A stretch of DNA of 14,457 bases, taken from positions 1 to 14,457 of the forward strand of contig DATHUV010000078.1 in NCBI GenBank assembly GCA_035461905.1. Reading direction: 5' to 3'. Below are positions 7,504 to 13,400 of the stretch, piece by piece; the stretch's first letter is position 1, and each line of letters opens with the position of its first letter. This DNA comes from SZUA-442 sp035461905 (lineage in GTDB: Bacteria; Actinomycetota; Acidimicrobiia; Spongiisociales; UBA5794). The translations under genes and the position numbers were made by a program. Below the pieces are notes generated by a model that made no database searches, had not been told where the DNA came from, and was given only the letters and a program-made list of their open reading frames with translations.

Positions 7504-8016
7504 TCAGTCACCGTCTCCTGCCACGCCTGCCCTCACCCTGTCGTAGTAGACGTCGGCGATGGCGATCGCTGGGAAGACGGTGAGTGGCGCAACGAGCCCG
7601 TACACGGTTGGGTCGACCCTGTAGAGCGCCACCGCCAGGAACGTAAGCAAACCGACGACGGCGATGCGGGCACCGATCCTTGTCCGATCGCGGGTTGGTT
7701 CGAGGCCGAACGCTCCTGCGGCACCCGCTGCGACGACAGGCGTCGCAATGGCGAACGTGTCGGTACCCGTGACCTGGAACCCGATGATGAGGGCGATGCC
7801 AGTTCCGAGGCCTATCAGGGAGGATAGGAAACCGGTCCCCGTTGGGTCGTCGGCTCCCGAGAACCCGGCGAGGGCGTAGGAGGCGAACACGAGTCCGAAC
7901 GCGATGATGACGAACGCGGTCACGCGCTCGTTCGAGCCGGCAAGGAAACCGAACCACAGCGAGATCGCCCATACGAGCGTCGCGACGGTTACCGCGAACC
8001 ACCGGTTCGGGGTCAC
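7504..8016 (-). CDS. Unidentified multi-pass membrane protein
   Basis: I do not recognise this family. The 170-residue product has about five or six hydrophobic segments (about 9-27, 31-52, 63-83, 88-105, 117-131 and 135-155), rich in Gly and Ala, with short loops. The longest polar loop is around 105-116 (EPTRDRTRIGAR), and there is a short polar C-terminus. No catalytic motif, metal-ligand cluster or signal peptide is evident. The GTG start at 8016 overlaps the tsaC stop in the four bases GTGA, a classic sign of coupled translation, so the gene is likely expressed with tsaC. In many actinobacteria a membrane glycosyl-phosphate transferase gene lies at this position, but this protein is too short and lacks its Asp-rich motifs. 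Being expressed is well supported; function is unknown. Confidence 0.8.
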   Translation of the reverse strand: MTPNRWFAVTVATLVWAISLWFGFLAGSNERVTAFVIIAFGLVFASYALAGFSGADDPTGTGFLSSLIGLGTGIALIIGFQVTGTDTFAIATPVVAAGAAGAFGLEPTRDRTRIGARIAVVGLLTFLAVALYRVDPTVYGLVAPLTVFPAIAIADVYYDRVRAGVAGDGD

Positions 8017-8573
8017 AGGACGATGGGCCCGTCCCGAAGCACCATCTCGGAGGGTTGGGTCAGGTCGACGAGGGTCGACGGCGCACCACCTCCGGGTTCA
8101 CCGTGGAGGTAGGTCAGAACGTGATCGGCGAACACCGCTTGGGCTTCGCTGGCAGAGTTCGCAGGCTCCCCTGACGAGACATTTGCGGACGTCACCGCGA
8201 GCGGACCCGCGAGGCGCAGCAGCTCCAGCGTCACCGGATGGTCGGGGCAGCGCAAGGCGATCGTCCGGCGGCGGGTGTCGCCGAGCCATGTCGGTGCCGT
8301 ATCCAACCGCGGCACGACGAGCGTCACTGCACCGGGCCAGTGGCGCTCGGCGAGGTCCAGCGCACGATCCGACATGGCGCCGAGGAGGAGTCCCTGATCG
8401 AGGTCTGCCACGAGCAGCGCTATGGGTTTGCGCTCCTCGCGTCCCTTGAGGTCGTAGAGCCGTTCCAGGGCCGCCTCGTCGTAGGGATCCGCGGCCAGCC
8501 CGTACACGGTGTCGGTCGGGACACCGATGACCTCACCGCGTTTGATCGCCCGTGCAGCAGCAGAAACATCCAC
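8013..8573 (-). CDS. tsaC: Threonylcarbamoyl-AMP synthase (YrdC/Sua5 family)
   Basis: The enzyme makes threonylcarbamoyl-adenylate from threonine, bicarbonate and ATP, the first step of the t6A modification at position 37 of ANN-decoding tRNAs. The 186 residues form a single YrdC domain: PTDTVYGL at 19-26, KGREERKP at 43-50, WPGAVTLVV at 79-87, TSANVSSGEPA at 128-138 and STLVDLT near 167. It lacks the extra C-terminal Sua5 domain, so it is the short TsaC type. The open frame continues 60 codons upstream into prmC, but GTG at 8573 is chosen because GGGAGG lies 5 bases before it, the upstream residues are not family-like, and prmC ends 29 bases earlier. The stop overlaps the next start (GTGA). 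Confidence 0.93.
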   Translation of the reverse strand: MDVSAAARAIKRGEVIGVPTDTVYGLAADPYDEAALERLYDLKGREERKPIALLVADLDQGLLLGAMSDRALDLAERHWPGAVTLVVPRLDTAPTWLGDTRRRTIALRCPDHPVTLELLRLAGPLAVTSANVSSGEPANSASEAQAVFADHVLTYLHGEPGGGAPSTLVDLTQPSEMVLRDGPIVL

Positions 8574-8602
8574 CGGTACCTCCCGTGCTCGAAACCACAA
8601 CG

Positions 8603-9415
8603 CTACTCGACCCTGCGCCGCCCCACCACGAAGCGGTCCTTTCCGTACATGTCGGTGCAGATCCGTCCGTCGACGGTCGCGAACAACGGCACCACGGACT
8701 GAGCGTGGAACTCCGAAACCTCGCACGCCACCACTCCCCCGGGTGCGAGCCACTGTGTTGCAGCAGCAGCGATTCGTGCCACGACCTCATCCCCCCGAGG
8801 ACCTGACACGAGTGCGATGACCGGCTCGCGACGGACCTCGGTCGCAAGGCCATCCAACTCCGACTCGGCTAGGTACGGAGGGTTGGCGACGAGCAGATCG
8901 ACTGATCCCTCGATGTCCCTCGGCAGGGCATCAAAGAGGTCACCGAGGTGAAAGGAGACCGAGACTCCGTTCGTCTCGGCGTTTCCCGCCGCGACCGACA
9001 AGGCATCGGCAGAGACGTCAGCCCCGTACACGGTCGCCCCGGGGAAGGCTGCAGCGAGTGCCACGGCGAGATTCCCGCTTCCCGTGCACAGGTCGACGAT
9101 GACGGCGGGCTCATCCGCGAGGCCGCGCACCATCGTGAAAAGCTCCTCGGTCTCGGGACGGGGGATGAGCACGCGCTCATCGACGGAGATCGTGACAGGC
9201 CCAAACGGGATGGATCCCTCGAGGTACTGGAGTGGTTGCCCGTCGAGCCGTCGGACTTCGAGATCGGTGTACCTCGAGACCTGGTCGTCGTCGAGCGGAA
9301 CGCCGATTCCGACGTCGACCACCGACCGACCCGTCACCATGGCGAGCAGTCGCTTCGCCTCGTGTCCGGGGAGGTCCGTACGTCGGAGAATGTCGGAAGT
9401 CGTGTGCACGATCAA
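8603..9415 (-). CDS. prmC: Peptide chain release factor N5-glutamine methyltransferase
   Basis: PrmC (HemK) uses S-adenosylmethionine to methylate the glutamine of the GGQ motif in release factors, which raises peptide-release activity. The 270 residues have a helical N-terminal substrate-binding domain (about 1-75), the linker RVLIPRPETEEL at 81-92, SAM motif I DLCTGSGNLAVAL at 108-120 and the catalytic NPPY at 178-181 inside VANPPYLAESEL. The start is TTG at 9415, overlapping the prfA stop in TTGA. A GTG two codons later (9409) has somewhat better spacing from GGACGG and is an alternative. It lies directly downstream of prfA, its substrate gene, an arrangement conserved in many bacteria, and the overlap suggests coupled expression. 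Confidence 0.95.
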   Translation of the reverse strand: MIVHTTSDILRRTDLPGHEAKRLLAMVTGRSVVDVGIGVPLDDDQVSRYTDLEVRRLDGQPLQYLEGSIPFGPVTISVDERVLIPRPETEELFTMVRGLADEPAVIVDLCTGSGNLAVALAAAFPGATVYGADVSADALSVAAGNAETNGVSVSFHLGDLFDALPRDIEGSVDLLVANPPYLAESELDGLATEVRREPVIALVSGPRGDEVVARIAAAATQWLAPGGVVACEVSEFHAQSVVPLFATVDGRICTDMYGKDRFVVGRRRVE

Positions 9416-10491
9416 CCGTCCGAGGCGAGGCTCCGTGCGACATCGTCCGAGATGAGCGCATCGTGGAGGTCATCGAGATCGCCGTCCAGCACGGCGGGAA
9501 GTGTATGGATCGTGAGACCGATCCGATGGTCGGTCACGCGATTCTCCTTGAAGTTGTAGGTCCGGATCTTCTCGGATCGCTCACCCGAGCCGACCTGGGA
9601 TCTCCGAACGGAGGCGCGTTCGCCGAGCTGCTCCTGGATCTGTATCTGATACATCCTCGCCCGAAGGACGCGCATTGCCTTGAGCTTGTTCTGGAGCTGT
9701 GATTTCTCGTCCTGACACGAAACGACGATGCCGGTCGGCCTGTGCGTGATGCGCACGGCCGAGTCCGTCGTGTTCACGGACTGGCCACCGGGGCCCTGGG
9801 ACCGCATCGTCTCGATGATCAGGTCGCTGTCGTTGATGTGGACCTCGACATCTTCGACCTCGGGCAACACCGCAACGGTCCCCATGGAGGTGTGGATGCG
9901 TCCCTGTGATTCGGTTCTCGGAACGCGTTGGACACGGTGCGGCCCTGCCTCGTACTTGAAGCGGGCGTACACATTGCGGCCCTTCACCGCGAACGTCGCC
10001 TCCTTGATCCCCCCGCCGTCGGTTGGCGAGATATCTATTGGCTCGATCGCCCAACCGGACCGCTCCGCGAACCGCTCGTACATGCGGTAGAGGTCCCCTG
10101 CCCACAGGGCAGCCTCATCGCCACCCGCGGCCGACCGTATCTCCACGATGACGTCCTTGTCGTCGTCGGGATCCCTCGGAACCAGGAGCTTTCGGAGCTC
10201 GGCCTCGAGCGCACTCGCCTCGGCGCTCCGGGACTCGATGGTCTCGCTCAGGTAGGCCCGCATCTCGGGGTCGACCTCGGTGGCAGCCATCTCGGAAGCT
10301 TCCGCAACCTCGCGGGTTGCTTCCCGGTAACGGCGATACGCCTCGACGACGGGCTTGAGTTCGGCGTGGCGTGTCGATACCTCGACGTATCGCTGCTGGT
10401 CGGCATGGATCGTCTGGTCGGAGAGCTGGATCAGCGTGTCCTCGAAGGCTGCCTCTGCGGTTTCGAGTCGCACGACGAGCCTGTCATCCAT
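9412..10491 (-). CDS. prfA: Peptide chain release factor 1
   Basis: RF1 reads UAA and UAG stop codons and triggers release of the finished protein. At 359 residues it is the usual size. The codon-recognition tripeptide is PRT at 191-193 (PxT form, so RF1 and not RF2, which has SPF), and the peptidyl-transferase motif GGQ is at 235-237 inside GPGGQSVNTTDSAVRITH. The N-terminal helical domain covers about 1-110. The residue before GPGGQ is Gln232 where Ser is more usual (RSS becomes RSQ). The frame is open far upstream, but ATG at 10491 gives the correct N-terminus and overlaps the DUF1385 stop by 8 bases. Its own stop is TGA, which RF1 does not read. Confidence 0.98.
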   Translation of the reverse strand: MDDRLVVRLETAEAAFEDTLIQLSDQTIHADQQRYVEVSTRHAELKPVVEAYRRYREATREVAEASEMAATEVDPEMRAYLSETIESRSAEASALEAELRKLLVPRDPDDDKDVIVEIRSAAGGDEAALWAGDLYRMYERFAERSGWAIEPIDISPTDGGGIKEATFAVKGRNVYARFKYEAGPHRVQRVPRTESQGRIHTSMGTVAVLPEVEDVEVHINDSDLIIETMRSQGPGGQSVNTTDSAVRITHRPTGIVVSCQDEKSQLQNKLKAMRVLRARMYQIQIQEQLGERASVRRSQVGSGERSEKIRTYNFKENRVTDHRIGLTIHTLPAVLDGDLDDLHDALISDDVARSLASDG

Positions 10492-11428
10492 CCCGGTCAC
10501 CGAGGTCGAACTCGGCGGCAAGCGCTCCCGGATCGATGTCACCCCTGGCGCGTACCTCATCGACCTGCTGCGGGTCGAGCGCCGCGAGCAGTGAGGCGAC
10601 GGCGACCTCGACCTGACGGTCGTCGGGTTCCTTCGTCGTGATGGACTGGATCCAGATACCGGGACGCGACGCCCAGGCGAGCCATGGGCTGCCAGCTGCC
10701 GAGCGCAGGATCTCGTACGAGAGCCCTGCGATGACGGGGATGAGGAGGATGCGGGCCAGGATCTGCCAGACGAATGGCAGCGGAGCGAGGGTGAGGAACA
10801 CCACGAACGACACCATCGCAACGATGATGATGAACGAGGTCCCGCACCGCGGGTGTCTCGGGCTGTAGACCTGTATCGAGGCGATGTCGAGAGGATCACC
10901 ATTCTCGTAGGCGTGGATCGTTTTGTGCTCTGCACCGTGGTACTGGAACACGCGCTGGATGTCGGGGTTGCGTCCGATCAGCCAGATGTATGCCACCACG
11001 AGGACGATGCGCAGGACACCGTCGATGATGACGAACGCCAGCGCGTTGCCCCCGACGAGGTCCTTGACCCAGTTCGCGGCGAACGCCGGGCCGAGGACGA
11101 AGATGCCGAGGGCAGCAACGACTGCGATCACCATCGTGAAGAAGATCTCGCGTCGTCCGATTTCCTCGTCCTCGTCCCCGGCACGTTGTGCAGACCATGA
11201 GAGGGCTCGGAAGCCGAGCGAGAGGGACTCCGCGAGAACGAAGATGCCGCGGATGAACGGCACACGTGCCCACCGGTTGCGGGTCGTGAGCGCAGGTAGA
11301 TCGTTGCGTTTCGCCTCGATCACACCGTCGGGTCGTCGTACGGCGACGGCCCAGGCGTCCGGGGCTCGCATCATGACGCCCTCGATGACCGCCTGGCCAC
11401 CGACGGTGGCGCCAGGGGATCGACTCAA
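10484..11428 (-). CDS. DUF1385 (YqhQ-like) membrane protein
   Basis: This 314-residue protein belongs to the DUF1385 family, whose biochemical function is not established. The N-terminal GGQAVIEGVMMR (10-21) is a family hallmark. About four or five membrane segments follow (about 94-116, 128-152, 197-216, 218-238). Between them is the conserved cytoplasmic or interfacial motif GAEHKTIHAYE at 165-175 and HPRCGTSF at 192-199. A C-terminal soluble tail includes PGIWIQSITTKEPDDRQVEVA. The conserved His, Glu, Cys and Lys residues suggest a metal or catalytic site, but this is inference. The start is TTG at 11428, immediately after the rpmE stop. GGAGG in the last rpmE codons lies 5 bases upstream, which supports this start. 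The next ATG would destroy the GGQAVIEG motif. Confidence 0.88.
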   Translation of the reverse strand: MSRSPGATVGGQAVIEGVMMRAPDAWAVAVRRPDGVIEAKRNDLPALTTRNRWARVPFIRGIFVLAESLSLGFRALSWSAQRAGDEDEEIGRREIFFTMVIAVVAALGIFVLGPAFAANWVKDLVGGNALAFVIIDGVLRIVLVVAYIWLIGRNPDIQRVFQYHGAEHKTIHAYENGDPLDIASIQVYSPRHPRCGTSFIIIVAMVSFVVFLTLAPLPFVWQILARILLIPVIAGLSYEILRSAAGSPWLAWASRPGIWIQSITTKEPDDRQVEVAVASLLAALDPQQVDEVRARGDIDPGALAAEFDLGDRDG

Positions 11429-11719
11429 CTAGGCCTCCGCGTCTGCGTCCGAGGTCTCCGCCTTCTTCGCCGCGCCGGCCTGGCCGTACCGTCGACGGAA
11501 GCGCTCGACGCGACCGGTGGTGTCCACGAGGATCTGCTTACCCGTGTAGAACGGGTGGCTGGCAGACGAAATCTCCACCTTGGCGAGCGGATAGGTTTTG
11601 CCGTCTTCCCACTCGATGGTGTCGGTGGCTTCAATGGTGGACTTCGTGAGGAACTGGAAGTCCGAGGACGTGTCCTGGAATACGACAGGACGGTAATTCG
11701 GGTGGATGTCGGGCTTCAC
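11429..11719 (-). CDS. rpmE: Ribosomal protein L31, type B (no zinc ligands)
   Basis: L31 bridges the large subunit and the head of the small subunit. The 96 residues begin KPDIHPNYRPVVFQDTSSDFQFLTKST. In place of the CxC and CxxC zinc ligands of type A L31 it has VVFQDTSSDFQF, and it carries the type B insertion IEWEDGKTYPLAKVEISSASHPFYTGKQ. The end is YGQAGAAKKAETSDADAEA, an acidic tail of about 20 residues that is longer than in many homologues. The start is GTG at 11719 with AGGAGA 4-5 bases upstream; the open frame further up is not family-like. It lies 38 bases after rho and directly abuts the DUF1385 gene. Type B forms are often duplicate genes induced by zinc limitation, but here the gene sits at the normal operon position and I see no Zur-like box. 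Confidence 0.93.
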   Translation of the reverse strand: MKPDIHPNYRPVVFQDTSSDFQFLTKSTIEATDTIEWEDGKTYPLAKVEISSASHPFYTGKQILVDTTGRVERFRRRYGQAGAAKKAETSDADAEA

Positions 11720-11757
11720 GGGTTCTCCTGATCGATTCGTGAACTGTAGCGAGGTTT

Positions 11758-13230
11758 CTACTGTCCGCTCTTCGCCACGGACAGGAGGAACTCGGCGTTC
11801 GACTTCGTGCTCTTGAGGCGGTCGATGAGCAGCTCGAGCGCTGCTCCGGACTCGAGGGCGAGTAGCACCCTGCGGAGCTTCCACACCTCTTGGAGTTCCG
11901 AACGATCGAAGAGCAGCTCCTCACGACGGGTCCCCGACGACTCGATGTCGATCGCCGGGTAGATCCGCTTGTCCGCGAGTTTGCGATCGAGCCTGAGCTC
12001 CATATTGCCGGTGCCCTTGAACTCCTCGAAGATGACTTCATCCATGCGGCTTCCGGTTTCGACGAGTGCCGTACCGATGATGGTGAGGCTGCCGCCCTCC
12101 TCGATGTTGCGCGCCGCACCGAAGAACCGCTTCGGCGGGTACAGCGCCGTCGAGTCGACACCGCCGGACAGGATGCGTCCCGATGCCGGCGTCGCGAGGT
12201 TGTGTGCCCTCGCCAACCGCGTGATCGAGTCGAGCAGGATCACGACATCGGTACCTGCCTCGACGAGGCGCTTCGCACGCTCGATTGCGAGCTCTGACAC
12301 CTGTGTGTGCTCCTCGGCGGGGCGGTCGAACGTCGAGTAGATGACCTCGCCCTTGACCGACCGTTGCATGTCGGTCACTTCCTCGGGCCGCTCGTCGACG
12401 AGGACGACCATCAGGTAGCACTCGGGATTGTTCGCGGCTATCGAGTTGGCGATGTCCTTGAGGACAGTCGTCTTGCCAGCCTTGGGCGGTGAGACGACAA
12501 GGCCACGCTGGCCCTTACCGATGGGGGCGATCAGGTCGATGATGCGAGCCATCATCAGGTCGTGGTGCCCTTCGACCTCGAGACGGAGCCGCTCGTCGGG
12601 GAAGAGGGGCGTAAGCGTTGCGAACTTGGGACGATCGGCCGCATCCTCGGGATCCATGCCGTTGACCTTCACCGCACGTACCAGGGCGGGGAACTTCTCC
12701 TGGGCACGCGCCGGGCGAACAGGGCCTTCTACGACGTCGCCCTTGCGAAGCCTGTCCCTTCGGACGATGTTCGCGGCAACGTAGACGTCCTTGTCACCTG
12801 GGAGGTACCCGGTGACCCTGAGGAACCCGTAGCCCTCGGGGAGGATGTCGAGGATTCCTTGTCGTACTTCGAGGTCGGTCTCATCGACAGGTTCACGATT
12901 GCGGGTGCGGCTGCGGTTCCGGTTTCGGTTTCGGTTCCGCCTCCCGCCCTGCTGATCATCATTCCGGTCGAAACGGTCGTTGCGATCGTCGTCGTCGTCT
13001 GAACCACCGTCACCGTCTGCCGATTCGGTCGCTGGGGACTCTGACGCGACCTCGGCGATGGACTCTGGTGTCACCTCGGGAAGCATGGATGGATCGAACT
13101 TGTCGGCATCCAGAATGGCTGCGATCAACTTCGACTTCTGCATGCCGTCCGGGTCGACGTCGACCGACGTCGCCATGTCTCGCAGTTGCGGGAGCTTCAG
13201 CTCCTGCAGGCGTGCCCTTTCGATGCTCAT
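11758..13230 (-). CDS. rho: Transcription termination factor Rho
   Basis: Rho is a hexameric RNA-dependent ATPase that ends transcription at C-rich unstructured RNA. The 490 residues exceed the usual 420 because of an insertion at about 64-117. The N-terminal helical domain (1-50) is followed by an acidic stretch (about 71-92, mainly Asp) and an Arg/Asn repeat (97-112). The RNA-binding cold-shock-like domain follows with YGFLR near 134. The ATPase core carries the P-loop PPKAGKTT (248-255), LVDERPEE (277-284) and LLDSITRLARAHN (332-344). The Q- and R-loop region with GTGNMELRL lies near 406-414. ATG at 13230 is chosen as it begins the family-like helix MSIERARLQELKLPQLRDMA; a GGGG run about 11 bases upstream is a weak ribosome site. 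Such insertions are known in actinobacterial Rho. Confidence 0.98.
   Translation of the reverse strand: MSIERARLQELKLPQLRDMATSVDVDPDGMQKSKLIAAILDADKFDPSMLPEVTPESIAEVASESPATESADGDGGSDDDDDRNDRFDRNDDQQGGRRNRNRNRNRSRTRNREPVDETDLEVRQGILDILPEGYGFLRVTGYLPGDKDVYVAANIVRRDRLRKGDVVEGPVRPARAQEKFPALVRAVKVNGMDPEDAADRPKFATLTPLFPDERLRLEVEGHHDLMMARIIDLIAPIGKGQRGLVVSPPKAGKTTVLKDIANSIAANNPECYLMVVLVDERPEEVTDMQRSVKGEVIYSTFDRPAEEHTQVSELAIERAKRLVEAGTDVVILLDSITRLARAHNLATPASGRILSGGVDSTALYPPKRFFGAARNIEEGGSLTIIGTALVETGSRMDEVIFEEFKGTGNMELRLDRKLADKRIYPAIDIESSGTRREELLFDRSELQEVWKLRRVLLALESGAALELLIDRLKSTKSNAEFLLSVAKSGQ
12895..12936 (-). repeat. Hexamer tandem repeat coding for Asn-Arg in rho
   Basis: Seven consecutive hexamers of the form AAC-CGN (or Ser/Thr codon plus CGN) encode residues 99-112 of Rho as alternating Asn/Ser/Thr and Arg. 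The central four units are nearly identical at base level. Such a short tandem repeat can change copy number by slippage in steps of two residues without losing frame. It lies in the disordered insertion, so length change would be tolerated. Confidence 0.75.
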
Positions 13231-13380
13231 CTCGGCTGGTCCCCTTTCGAGATGGTGAGATTGGTGCGGCCCTTGCCCGGATGGGTGTGGGCCACGGATG
13301 CAGCGCGACACGCCAGTGTGCGGGTGAGCGCTTCGGGGATCCCACGAAGCGACCGAACGGCCGTTGGCGGGATTGACGCC
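13231..13380 (-). promoter_or_regulatory. Structured 5' leader of rho
   Basis: About 145 bases lie between the predicted start of transcription near 13374 and the rho ATG. The leader holds a perfect 7-base hairpin, cgcttcg (13329-13335) and cgaagcg (13345-13351), with a 9-base loop containing the palindrome GGGATCCC. It also has a 10-base palindrome AACGGCCGTT (13356-13365) and a TGGCG/CGCCA pair (13365-13369 and 13377-13381). No U-run follows any of them. As transcribed, the leader between the hairpin and the ATG is C-rich and poor in G around CTCACCCGCACAC and CCCACACCCATCC. That would suit Rho binding, and Rho is known to regulate its own gene by termination in the leader in Escherichia coli. 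Autoregulation here is inference. Confidence 0.45.
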
Positions 13381-13386
13381 AGTATA
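13381..13386 (-). promoter_or_regulatory. Candidate -10 box of rho promoter
   Basis: The minus strand reads TATACT, five of six bases of the -10 consensus, 15 bases after the rmuC stop. The expected -35 position (about 13404-13411) overlaps the end of rmuC and has no strong match; CCGACG at 19-base spacing is the best I see. The sharp A+T patch in a G+C-rich gap makes this the most likely start site for the rho to tsaC genes. Confidence 0.55.
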
Positions 13387-13400
13387 GGGCCGCGTCGCCG

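Noticed and set aside
8574..8753. A 60-codon N-terminal extension of tsaC
   Set aside because: It overlaps the end of prmC and is not family-like, whereas GTG at 8573 has a strong ribosome site 5 bases upstream.
10492..10935. A 148-codon N-terminal extension of prfA
   Set aside because: The added residues are Ser/Arg-rich, run through the DUF1385 gene in another frame and do not resemble RF1. The ATG at 10491 gives the normal N-terminus.
11720..11757. An intrinsic terminator or Zur operator between rho and rpmE
   Set aside because: The 38 bases hold no stem followed by a T-run and no Zur-like palindrome; the genes look co-transcribed.
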